From an uncultured bacterium (GTDB lineage: Bacteria; Cyanobacteriota; Vampirovibrionia; Gastranaerophilales; Gastranaerophilaceae): a stretch of 64,000 nt of DNA. Shown piece after piece: positions 34,445-41,530 of this stretch. Position 1 is the stretch's first letter. Every line of letters begins with the position of its first letter. The position numbers and the translations under genes were made by a program. The stretch spans positions 22,371-86,370 of the forward strand of contig CASFTJ010000008.1 in the NCBI GenBank assembly GCA_949297715.1, given 5' to 3'. Below the pieces are notes generated by a model that saw only the letters and a list, made by a program, of their open reading frames with translations, was not told the origin of the DNA and made no database searches.

Positions 34445-36189
34445 AAATTTTCAGTTCCTTTTTTACTATTTATTGGTGAAAAAATTATTTGATTGCCATT
34501 AATTTTGTAATCATAAGTTTTGAAAGTATTTGATAATGGCGATTCATATAATTTCATAAAAATAGAATCTGCAACACTTTCTTTTCCTGAATAATTAATA
34601 GTAAATTCTGTTTGTGTTGAATCTGAATTTCTTAAAGATACATTTTTAATTCCATCTACATTTTGGATAGATTTATTAATTGTAATTCTGTCAATAGGTA
34701 AAAAACTTCCTTTGATTTGTACAATATACTCTGTACCATACATCATACGTCTTTTCCAATAATCTTGAATTTTTTTTGATAGAACTTCTCCTAATTCATT
34801 TGCAATTTTTATTGCAACAGCGCTTCTAGCTTGATCTGCCGAATTTCCAGAAGCTGTTTCTGTAAAACTCCCAGAAGCAATAACTTCTCCGTCAACAGTC
34901 GAGTAAACTTTTACAAAAACATTTCCATCGCATACGTTTCTGCCTGTATTATCATTTTTGCCATTATCAGTGATATATGACACACCTATTGCAAAAAAAT
35001 CGGCTTTCGCATCTTTTCTTGCAGCTTCGACATATTTAGCAAGTTCAGCAGAGTTAGCAAGCTTATCAGATGTAATCGGTTGTCCTTTAAAATATTTACT
35101 TTTAAAAATATCATTATCTAAAGCTCTTATGTCATATCTAACAAATGCATCTTGTAAAGCAGGTTGTGTAAAATTCAAATTCTCAGCTTTGGGTGATAGA
35201 ACATCATATTCTTTTATATTTTGAAAAAACTCATTTTCATTTTTTGAGTAATCTATAAAATGCCCATATGAGGCTTTTTCACCTGCAGATTCTGCATAAC
35301 TGTATTTATTAGAATTTGAACCGCTACTTCTATAATTATCATTATAGCTTCCATTAGCTGATGCAGAATATCCACCACCACCGTAAATACTAGAATAACC
35401 AGCAGAAGCATTTCCATTATAATGTCCTTTGCTTTTTGAATTTACATTGTAATTATTAGAACTATTTCCACTGCCTTTTGCGGATGCATAACTACTAGCA
35501 GAAGCTTTTTCGGTATCTTTTAGTTTTTCGTCATAGCCGTACTTATATGTTGTTACTTCTTTTGTCATAACATTTTTAGTAAGATCTGATGGTCTGGCAA
35601 AAAATTCATCTAAAACTACCATTATTGAATGTGCTCTAACTGCCTGGGTGTTTAATGCAATCCCCATATCTGATAATAGGGTTCTGAATTCAGTTTCATC
35701 AATAGTTAAATAAACTTTTGCAACATAGTTGTTATCTACGACTTCACCTGTATAATTTTGATCTAGAATATAAGTACTTGATTGAGATAATATATCTTCA
35801 AATTTTTCTTTAACTTCTGGTCTTGCTGAGGCATTTGTGCCAAGTGTTCTATCTATTAGTATATTAATTCCTGCCTCAAGCGCATTATTTTGTGCTTCTA
35901 CTACAACTTGTCTTCTAACAGCATTGCTCAATCTTTCATCTTGTTTTTTTCTGGTTTCTGCTTGTCTTGAAGCTTCTTTTATTTGTTGAGTTTGTAATAA
36001 TTCATAATCTGATTCTTGAGATTTTTTATTCATTTTTGAATCTTGTTTATATCTTACTGCCTTTATATCATATCCAGTAAGAGGAGCTGATCCTTTTCCT
36101 TCTATTTTTATTTCTACTGCATTTGCACAACAATTATAAAAACCCATAAAAAATATTGCTAATGCTATTAAAACTTTTTTCATAAACAC
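34441..36189 (-). CDS. Secreted FlgT/LPP20-like protein of the island, 582 aa
   Basis: After a signal peptide (residues about 3-24, ending CCANA) comes a charged helical region, then AVRRQVVVEAQNNALEAGI (about 90-108), which resembles the N-terminal domain of FlgT and related lipoproteins ('A...Al..a...G'). A Gly/Ser/Tyr/Asn-rich low-complexity stretch fills about 225-300. Then comes a domain with KADFFAIGVSYITDNGK and SADQARSAVAIKIANELGEV, similar in style to curli/LPP20-type outer-membrane-associated proteins. No flagellar genes are present in the window. The protein is followed by, and overlaps with, the 648-aa gene. I infer an envelope-attached pair; the family link is tentative. Confidence 0.7.
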   Translation of the reverse strand: MFMKKVLIALAIFFMGFYNCCANAVEIKIEGKGSAPLTGYDIKAVRYKQDSKMNKKSQESDYELLQTQQIKEASRQAETRKKQDERLSNAVRRQVVVEAQNNALEAGINILIDRTLGTNASARPEVKEKFEDILSQSSTYILDQNYTGEVVDNNYVAKVYLTIDETEFRTLLSDMGIALNTQAVRAHSIMVVLDEFFARPSDLTKNVMTKEVTTYKYGYDEKLKDTEKASASSYASAKGSGNSSNNYNVNSKSKGHYNGNASAGYSSIYGGGGYSASANGSYNDNYRSSGSNSNKYSYAESAGEKASYGHFIDYSKNENEFFQNIKEYDVLSPKAENLNFTQPALQDAFVRYDIRALDNDIFKSKYFKGQPITSDKLANSAELAKYVEAARKDAKADFFAIGVSYITDNGKNDNTGRNVCDGNVFVKVYSTVDGEVIASGSFTETASGNSADQARSAVAIKIANELGEVLSKKIQDYWKRRMMYGTEYIVQIKGSFLPIDRITINKSIQNVDGIKNVSLRNSDSTQTEFTINYSGKESVADSIFMKLYESPLSNTFKTYDYKINGNQIIFSPINSKKGTENL

Positions 36190-36207
36190 TCCTTTTTACT
36201 TGAAAGC

Positions 36208-36249
36208 TATACAAAAAAGGACAAGAAATTTCTTGTCCTTTTTTGTATA
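36208..36249 (-). terminator. Perfect 21-bp palindrome, terminator of the 239-aa gene
   Basis: A palindrome centred between 36228 and 36229 (arms ending GGACAAGAAA) with T-rich outer arms separates the 239-aa gene from the next two minus-strand genes. Confidence 0.8.
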
Positions 36250-36255
36250 AATAAA

Positions 36256-36975
36256 CTAAAAATCAATTTTCTTAGCTTTTCCTGAGGAATTCTCTGGAAG
36301 TTTTACATCAATTCCATTTGCTTTATTAATTGCAATAACTTTTGTTGTAACGTCTTTAATTGACTTCATATTTGCTTTTAATAATGCAGCAGTATCTTTT
36401 ACTTGGCCCAATTCAAAGGCCAAGCTTGCAGCTTTTACTGGGTTACTAGCTATATTCATACTTATTGATTTACATTGGTCTGCTAAAACCATATACTGAG
36501 CACCGGCATTAGTTAAACTTATTAGAGCATTAACATATTCAGTATATTTTTCGGCTGAAAGACTTTTTAAATTTGCTGAAATTTCTGCTTGTTTTTCTTC
36601 GTTTGCTAATATTGCACTTGTATCTGTCGCTACTTGCATTAATTTTGAACTTTTTTCAGCATCACTTAAGCTTTGATTATCTTGTATAGCTTTAAGTTCT
36701 GCTTGATATTTATTATAATCTTCTTTTGAAAGTAAAGCTGAAAATAATGATTCATAAGCTTTTTGAACTTCTGAATTTGTATTTAATAATTGACTATTTA
36801 TATAACCAATTGTACCACTCGTATCAATATTTTCTTCATTTACTGTTTGTGTCGCTTGAGGTTGAGCAACCTGTTTTAATGTATTGAAAGATGGTTTTGA
36901 AATCTCAATAGCATTAACACTCAATGCAGATGTAAATAAAATTGTACATATGCTAAATAGCAATTTTTTCTTCAT
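36256..36975 (-). CDS. Secreted helical protein of the island, 239 aa
   Basis: A signal peptide (residues 1-22, CTILFTSALSVNA) is followed by a mostly helical mature part with heptad-like spacing (SKEDYNKYQAELKAIQDNQS, SLSAEKYTEYVNALISLTNA) and a basic C-terminus. There is one cysteine in the mature part. No family is recognised. It has its own terminator, so it is separate from the two downstream secreted proteins but probably belongs to the same surface function of the island. RBS GGAGA precedes ATG 36975. Confidence 0.65.
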   Translation of the reverse strand: MKKKLLFSICTILFTSALSVNAIEISKPSFNTLKQVAQPQATQTVNEENIDTSGTIGYINSQLLNTNSEVQKAYESLFSALLSKEDYNKYQAELKAIQDNQSLSDAEKSSKLMQVATDTSAILANEEKQAEISANLKSLSAEKYTEYVNALISLTNAGAQYMVLADQCKSISMNIASNPVKAASLAFELGQVKDTAALLKANMKSIKDVTTKVIAINKANGIDVKLPENSSGKAKKIDF

Positions 36976-37095
36976 ACTACGTCTCCTATTTTACATTAAA
37001 TAATTTAATGAAGTAACCAACAGTTTATATATACCATATATTTTATTTTTTTACAAGCAATATATTTACATCTTTTGCTGTATGTTTTTTTCTCG

Positions 37096-37449
37096 TTACA
37101 AGCTTTTAAATTTTCTCTGTTCAACTAAATTTATAAGATCATAGTAAAAATCAATATCCTTGTTGTTGCTATTACGCAATTTATCAATAATCTCATTTAA
37201 TTTATTATTTAAATTACTGCAATTTGATATATCAAAAAATACACTAGGACTTATATTAAAAATATCACATAATTTACTTAATGTTTTAGCTGAAATAAAA
37301 GTGTGCCCATTCTCAATATTACTCATTGTTCTAATATTTATACCAAGTTTTTCAGCTAGAGATTCTTGAGAAAGTTTTATCGCTTTTCGCTTTTCCAAAA
37401 TTATTTTACCAACTGATTTTTTTATATATTCTTCACTAAACTTTTGCAT
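37096..37449 (-). CDS. XRE-family regulator of the island, 117 aa
   Basis: Residues about 12-70 form a standard Cro/CI helix-turn-helix: IILEKRKAIKLSQESLAEKL, then GINIRTMSNIENGHTFIS, the recognition helix, and LSKLCDIFNISPSVFFD. The C-terminal 45 residues are helical and may dimerise. It lies between the secreted-protein genes and the HEPN module, on the same strand as both, and is the only regulator carried by the island, so it may control either set. I see no obvious palindromic operator near its start. Confidence 0.85.
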   Translation of the reverse strand: MQKFSEEYIKKSVGKIILEKRKAIKLSQESLAEKLGINIRTMSNIENGHTFISAKTLSKLCDIFNISPSVFFDISNCSNLNNKLNEIIDKLRNSNNKDIDFYYDLINLVEQRKFKSL

Positions 37450-37524
37450 TTATTAATTCTAGTTTGCATGCATAAATTATTCCACCTCAATATTATGCTT
37501 GTCTATATGTATAATTTTTGCAAG

Positions 37525-37722
37525 TTAAAATAATAAATATGACGACAACTCTAGTATAGTTTCATTGTAAGATTTTTGAATCTTTTCTTGTTCTCGTTTT
37601 CTGGCTTGCGTATCTTTTATTCGCTGTTTCTGTTGACGCAACTGCTCAATTCTTTGTCTGTGTCTTTCAGTCTCACTTGCTATCTGACGCTCAATTGATT
37701 CTAATTCTGGGTTTTTAGACAT
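37525..37722 (-). CDS. Small coiled-coil protein, 65 aa
   Basis: I place the start at ATG 37722 because AAGGAG lies directly upstream; longer in-frame starts within the HEPN gene have no such site. The protein is a highly charged helix (IERQIASETERHRQRIEQLR) with many Gln and Arg residues. It recalls the short DUF3847-like proteins that accompany mobilisation genes in mobile elements, but no relaxase is present here. It begins 34 bp after the HEPN stop and is probably co-transcribed with it, so it may be part of that module. Confidence 0.6.
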   Translation of the reverse strand: MSKNPELESIERQIASETERHRQRIEQLRQQKQRIKDTQARKREQEKIQKSYNETILELSSYLLF

Positions 37723-37756
37723 AAAAAACTCCTTTATTTTAATTAAAAGAGTAAGA

Positions 37757-38563
37757 TTATTTTTGTTTAAATAACGGCAAAGAATATATGTCAATCTGTT
37801 CAACGGCTTTATTATCATGTTTTATAGCATACATTTGTCTTAGTATTGTCCAAGGAGAAGGCAATTCTTGTGGCATATAGCCATTATACATTGCAATATC
37901 ATCACACAAATCCATTAGTACTCTGTGCTTATTATAAAAATACTCCATTTCATCATCCTTATTTGGATCTATATCCAACAAATCTGGACGCAATTCTTTT
38001 ATTGACAAAAGTATTGTTCTTACCGAAGGTTTTTCTTCAAAATGAGGAAATTCTAAAACTCCTTTTATGTTTCTCCCCATGTGAATTTCGAACATTAACA
38101 ACGCATCAAGGTATTCTTTCCTGTTTTGTTCATAATCCTTAAAATTATAATGAGCAATATCATTACGTAAATCTAATAATTTTTGACGTGATGATGTAAG
38201 CTTTCCGTATTTTTCCGGAACTTTAAAATAAAAATTATTTATAATCTCTTCCCGTCGAAATTGTTCACAACAAAGAACCATAAATAAAATATCTGAGAGA
38301 TACATAATATTTACTAATCTAATAAATTTTTGAGAATCTGTAGTTATTTGAGGATTTTTTAATATTGCTAAAAATGAATTCCCGTTTTTGTGACTGTATC
38401 TTTTTAATCTATCTTTATTATTAAAGAATTTTTGAAAAACATTAATTACATCATCTTTGTAATAATTAAGGACAGACGAAATTAACATCTTTTTAAGCTG
38501 CATTTCAAGACGCATTAATCTACAATAAACTTTTGAAAATTCAAAATAATACTTTTCAATCAT
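37757..38563 (-). CDS. HEPN-domain (Abi-like) putative RNase toxin, 268 aa
   Basis: Residues 128-141 (KLLDLRNDIAHYNF) contain R-x4-H (Arg133, His138), the signature of HEPN ribonucleases found in abortive-infection and toxin proteins. The N-terminal helices (RLMRLEMQLKKMLISSVLNYYK) are like those of Abi_2/AbiF-type proteins. The usual 'CAHH' variant is absent, so the exact family is uncertain. Upstream on the same strand are a consensus promoter, a folded RNA of about 95 nt and an intrinsic terminator that ends 17 bp before the ATG: the layout of type III-like systems in which an RNA restrains an RNase and read-through makes the toxin. No clear ribosome site precedes ATG 38563, consistent with low expression. 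Confidence 0.72.
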   Translation of the reverse strand: MIEKYYFEFSKVYCRLMRLEMQLKKMLISSVLNYYKDDVINVFQKFFNNKDRLKRYSHKNGNSFLAILKNPQITTDSQKFIRLVNIMYLSDILFMVLCCEQFRREEIINNFYFKVPEKYGKLTSSRQKLLDLRNDIAHYNFKDYEQNRKEYLDALLMFEIHMGRNIKGVLEFPHFEEKPSVRTILLSIKELRPDLLDIDPNKDDEMEYFYNKHRVLMDLCDDIAMYNGYMPQELPSPWTILRQMYAIKHDNKAVEQIDIYSLPLFKQK

Positions 38564-38580
38564 AGCTATAATTTAGCACT

Positions 38581-38675
38581 AAAAAAGTGTATGCACAAGG
38601 CATACACTTGCTTGCTTTCGTACTAAGGGAACCTGTCCAGCAGGCTTATGCCCTTTCTCATTTGAGCAAGAGTAC
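38581..38675 (-). ncRNA. Structured small RNA upstream of the HEPN gene (candidate RNA antitoxin)
   Basis: Predicted transcript of about 95 nt, from the start site of the promoter at 38682-38710 to the T run at 38586-38581. Visible pairings on the minus strand: GTACU-type 5' end with AGTAC near the 3' side; CTCA-AA-TGAG; AAGGG with CCCTT; CCTG-N5-CAGG; and CTTGCT with AGCAAG, which crosses the first helix and would make a pseudoknot. A terminator stem (AAGTGTATGC, 10 bp, 5-base loop, 38585-38609) and TTTTTT end it. No open frame fits. Confidence 0.7.
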
Positions 38676-38681
38676 AATTAT

Positions 38682-38710
38682 ATTATAACTTATATAATAA
38701 AAAATTTCAA
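38682..38710 (-). promoter_or_regulatory. Consensus promoter of the small RNA
   Basis: TTGAAA (38710-38705) and TATAAT (38687-38682) are separated by exactly 17 bp on the minus strand. This is the best sigma-70 match in the island. Transcription should begin near 38675. Confidence 0.8.
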
Positions 38711-38851
38711 CCCTTACTAAAATACATTATCTAAATCAAAAACGACCGTTTACAGTTGGTAAATCTATAAACCGAAAAGGGTCGTATTTTCCTTAACAGA
38801 TGTGTAAAATATAAATACATATAATACGTTTTCACTTAATAGGAGACATTT

Positions 38852-39451
38852 ATGGCTACTTTCGCATATTTACGTGTAAGCACATTATTACAAGATACCG
38901 ATAAAAATAAACTTGAAATCTTAAAATTTGCGAATTCTCACAAATTGGGTAATGTTGAATTTGTCGAAGAACACGTGTCTGGACATAAAAATTTTAATGA
39001 ACGTAAAATTGGGAAACTGTTAAGTCGTATGCAAACAGGCGACATATTAATTATTCCGGAACTTTCATGCCTTGCACGTTCCATTACACAAATTCTCGAA
39101 ATTATTAATATTACTAAACAATGCGGAATTGTTATGTATTCATTGAAAGAAAACTTTTGTAACAATGAAAGTAGTATTACTGCAACCGTTACAAGTACAA
39201 TTTTTGCGTTAGGAGCACAATTAGAACGTGAATTAATAAGTTTACGTACACGAGAAGCCTTACAAGCCCGCAAAGCCAAAGGTATTAAGCTTGGCAGACC
39301 AAAAGGCAAAGGTAAATCTAAACTTGATAAATATTCAGAAGATATTAAAAAGCTATTAACCTACGGTGTACCAAAAACAGTTATAGCACGAACTTACAAC
39401 ACTTCAACTGTAAATTTATACAGTTTTATTAAAAAATGTGGAGTAATGTAG
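38852..39451 (+). CDS. Serine recombinase (resolvase/invertase family)
   Basis: Small serine recombinases cut and rejoin DNA to resolve, invert or integrate. The 199 residues show the catalytic N-terminal domain with Ser10 in FAYLRVS, the Arg of SCLARS (Arg76), the long E helix LERELISLRTREALQARKAK and the linker GIKLGRPKGKGKSK. A short helix-turn-helix follows (PKTVIARTYNTSTVNLYSFI). The length is that of resolvases and invertases rather than large integrases. RBS TAGGAGA precedes ATG 38852. An inverted pair ACGACC/GGTCGT upstream (about 38742-38785) could be part of its binding site. It is the only intact recombinase of the island. Confidence 0.9.
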   Translation: MATFAYLRVSTLLQDTDKNKLEILKFANSHKLGNVEFVEEHVSGHKNFNERKIGKLLSRMQTGDILIIPELSCLARSITQILEIINITKQCGIVMYSLKENFCNNESSITATVTSTIFALGAQLERELISLRTREALQARKAKGIKLGRPKGKGKSKLDKYSEDIKKLLTYGVPKTVIARTYNTSTVNLYSFIKKCGVM

Positions 39452-39717
39452 TGGCTATAAACTGTACTATCAAGTTTCTTTAATTATTGAGAGTTGTTAC
39501 CTCAAGCTAATTATGCTAATAGCTCAAATAGCTTTAATAATTTTGCTCAAGGGTTAGGGAGAATAATATATTAAAAGAAGAAGAACATACTTCTTCTTCC
39601 AATCCTAATAAAAATATAACGCTTGATGTTGTTTGCCCTAATATAGGTTAAACGTATTGAGAATTTACTCCAGTTTAAAGCTAAGGCAATCAGCTTTTAG
39701 TCTAAGTTCAATATAAC
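39452..39717. other. Decayed sequence without an intact gene
   Basis: Short frames on the plus strand read NYANSSNSFNNFAQGLG (from about 39508) and, after stops, SSSNPNKNITLDVVCP. They look like remnants of one or more proteins but have no starts. I see no other feature here. Confidence 0.35.
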
Positions 39718-39933
39718 CTAATAATAATCTGTCCATTTGTTAAAATTGTCAGTTACATTTTTATAGTTCAATTTTTGTATTGCTCGCTTTAATTGCTCTG
39801 GGCGTAAAGTACTATATTGATTAAGTGTTGTCGCAACGTGTTCATGTCCTAAATTTTGACTGACAGCCTTAACCTGTAAAGCATTGTCTGAAGCTAATAA
39901 TCCAAGTTTTACTGTTAAATATAAAAAATTGCG
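39718..39933 (-). pseudogene. C-terminal fragment of a tyrosine integrase
   Basis: Reading leftward from the tRNA edge, one frame gives about 60 residues ending at TAG 39718. It includes AVSQNLGHEHVATTLNQYST, the C-terminal catalytic block of tyrosine recombinases with the second His (LGH) and the nucleophile Tyr (NQY). There is no start codon and the upstream catalytic Arg region is absent: the frame runs straight into the tRNA. It is thus a stump left by recombination or deletion at the attachment site. Confidence 0.8.
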
Positions 39934-39970
39934 CTTGGCGCGATTCGAACGCGCGACCTATCCCTTAAAA
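39929..39970. repeat. Attachment-site direct repeat, tRNA-proximal copy (att)
   Basis: The 42 bases identical to 32238-32279. They cover the tRNA-Lys 3' half, as in the common class of integrases that target the anticodon-loop to T-arm part of tRNA genes. Confidence 0.85.
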
Positions 39971-40002
39971 GGGGAGTGCTCTACCTGCTGAGCTACAAGC
40001 GC
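39930..40002 (-). tRNA. tRNA-Lys (anticodon UUU)
   Basis: The minus strand folds into a full cloverleaf: acceptor GCGCTTG with CAAGCGC, D-stem GCTC/GAGC, anticodon loop CTTTTAA (anticodon TTT), T-arm GCGCG-TTCGAAT-CGCGC and discriminator A. One mismatch occurs at pair 27-43. CCA is not encoded. It is the integration target of the adjacent island. Confidence 0.95.
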
Positions 40003-40035
40003 AAAAAATTTGCTATTCATTTCGTCAACTTCTTT

Positions 40036-40064
40036 ATGCTATCAAGAACATTTTTTTATGTCAA
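40036..40064 (-). promoter_or_regulatory. Promoter of tRNA-Lys
   Basis: TTGACA (40064-40059) and TAGCAT (40041-40036) are spaced 17 bp and lie about 35 bp before the tRNA on the minus strand. Confidence 0.75.
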
Positions 40065-40140
40065 CCTGTTTTATTAAATATTTTTTTTAGAAATTATGGG
40101 GCATTTTGTTGCCATAATTAAGAAACACTTTATATAAAAC

Positions 40141-40171
40141 AAAAATCCGTCCTGTTTAAACAAAACGGATT
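40141..40171 (-). terminator. Terminator of the two-HTH regulator gene
   Basis: AATCCGT (40144-40150) pairs with ACGGATT (40165-40171), with TGTTTAAACA inside. On the minus strand a T-rich run follows. Confidence 0.65.
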
Positions 40172-40210
40172 AAAGAAAATTAATAACATTTACGGAAATA
40201 TTAAACTTTT

Positions 40211-40780
40211 TTAACCCAAATCTATATACTTTTTGGCACAATCAAACATAGCGTTTACAAGTGCAGCATTAGAATAGATGTTCATGCCGTTTGTTTCCAA
40301 TACCTGTTTCATGCGTTTTTCCCATATTGTATAGATATCTTCCTTATCTATATCAAGAACCTGCGCTATCATGCTTAGTTCCTTATAATCTATCGGTATC
40401 GGGATGCTGCCTCTTAATATATCTACTATTTCTAATCTTTTTTTGCGCGGAAATGCTTTTAAAAAGTTGACCGTACTTATATTTTTTTCTTTCATCATGT
40501 CTTTTAAAAATTCAACAGTTTCGTCAACTAAAACCGGTTCCTGTGGAATTTTATATTCTTCAAATTCTTCAGGTTCAATTTCCATAACTGTTGCAATCCG
40601 TTCTAATGTTGTTGTTCTTGTTGAAAACGGAATTGTATCATCTATCAGGTTGTAAACATAAGACAGTGTCACTCCGATCATTTCCGCAAAATCTTTTTTA
40701 TGAATACCGTTTTCCTCTAAAAATTTTGCAACTTTTTCGGAACTTTTTTGCTGAATTATCGGTTTATCTTTTGCACTCAT
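40211..40780 (-). CDS. Regulator with two XRE-type helix-turn-helix domains, 189 aa
   Basis: The first HTH (about residues 15-65: KVAKFLEENGIHKKDFAEMI, GVTLSYVYNLIDD) is followed by a second HTH-like domain (about 88-150: LKDMMKEKNISTVNFLKAFP through ELSMIAQVLDIDKEDIYTIW). I start it at ATG 40780, where GAGGA lies 7 bp upstream; the ATG at 40807 has no ribosome site. The gene is divergent from pth and lies just outside the tRNA-Lys island, so it is likely a chromosomal regulator. It could bind two half-sites as a monomer. Its targets are unknown. Confidence 0.8.
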   Translation of the reverse strand: MSAKDKPIIQQKSSEKVAKFLEENGIHKKDFAEMIGVTLSYVYNLIDDTIPFSTRTTTLERIATVMEIEPEEFEEYKIPQEPVLVDETVEFLKDMMKEKNISTVNFLKAFPRKKRLEIVDILRGSIPIPIDYKELSMIAQVLDIDKEDIYTIWEKRMKQVLETNGMNIYSNAALVNAMFDCAKKYIDLG

Positions 40781-40909
40781 ATTTTTATCCTCACTTTTTT
40801 TATTCATTATTAAAATAAGGTTTTTCTATCATTTTGTTAAGCGAAAAGCCGGTAAATCAGGACGGTAATATTTATTTGCGTTAAAATTATAAATATAAAG
40901 GTGAAGTAA

Positions 40910-41467
40910 ATGAAATTAATTGCAGGATTAGGAAACGTAGGGGAAAAATATCTTTTTACAAGACATAACGCAGGGTTTATGGTTGTTGACAAAATTGCGC
41001 TTGATTACAACATTCAGTTTCGGGAAGAAAAAAAATTGAAATGTTTTTTGGCAAAATTCAAATTCCATACTGAAGATGTTATCTTAATTAAGCCGACAAC
41101 ATTTATGAACCTGTCAGGTGAAGCTGTTTCTGCTGTTATGAGCTATTACAAAATAGATGTCAAAGATATTTTAATAATTTATGATGATATTTCCCTTGAT
41201 TTAGGAAGATTAAGATTTCGTCCGAACGGTTCTGATGGCGGGCATAACGGTATTAAATCCATTATAAAACATCTAAATTCTCAAAATTTCAACCGCCTTA
41301 AAATCGGAATAGGTCCGCAGCCGCCTATCCCAAGTGAAGCTTTTGTTCTTCAAAATTTCTCTAAAGAACAGCTTCAGGAATTAAAAAACTCAATTACAAA
41401 AGCCGCTGAAGCCGCTTTATTTTCTCTTGAAAATCCGATTGATAAAGTTCAAAACAAATACAATTAA
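40910..41467 (+). CDS. pth: Peptidyl-tRNA hydrolase
   Basis: Pth releases tRNA from prematurely dropped peptidyl-tRNA. The 185 residues match the family: LIAGLGNVGEKYLFTRHNAG with the catalytic His (residue 19), KPTTFMNLSGEAV, IIYDDISLDLGRLRFRPNGS with the catalytic Asp, and GSDGGHNGIKSII. RBS AAGGTG precedes ATG 40910. The TPR gene follows after 63 bp and has its own ribosome site. Confidence 0.96.
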   Translation: MKLIAGLGNVGEKYLFTRHNAGFMVVDKIALDYNIQFREEKKLKCFLAKFKFHTEDVILIKPTTFMNLSGEAVSAVMSYYKIDVKDILIIYDDISLDLGRLRFRPNGSDGGHNGIKSIIKHLNSQNFNRLKIGIGPQPPIPSEAFVLQNFSKEQLQELKNSITKAAEAALFSLENPIDKVQNKYN

Positions 41468-41530
41468 CCACTCGGACTGTTTTCAAATAAAAAGTTTTGA
41501 TATAATAACCTAAAAAGGAGTATATGATAA

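Larger units (their letters stand above)
32238..39970. mobile_element. Integrated element in tRNA-Lys, about 7.7 kb
   Basis: A 42-bp direct repeat marks both ends: one copy within tRNA-Lys, the other at 32238. Between them are three secreted proteins, an XRE regulator, a HEPN gene with an upstream small RNA, a coiled-coil protein, a serine recombinase, decayed sequence and the C-terminal end of a tyrosine integrase next to the tRNA. The layout is that of a genomic island or degenerate integrative element. No full integrase, relaxase or replication gene is present, so it is probably fixed unless helped in trans. Confidence 0.8.

Noticed and set aside
34441..36189. Flagellar assembly role for the FlgT-like island protein
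   Set aside because: No flagellar gene occurs in the window and similarity is weak, so I describe only an envelope-associated protein.
38852..39451. Serine recombinase as the integrase of the tRNA-Lys island
   Set aside because: It is a small resolvase/invertase type, and tRNA 3'-end duplications are typical of tyrosine integrases. The integrase stump next to the tRNA fits better.
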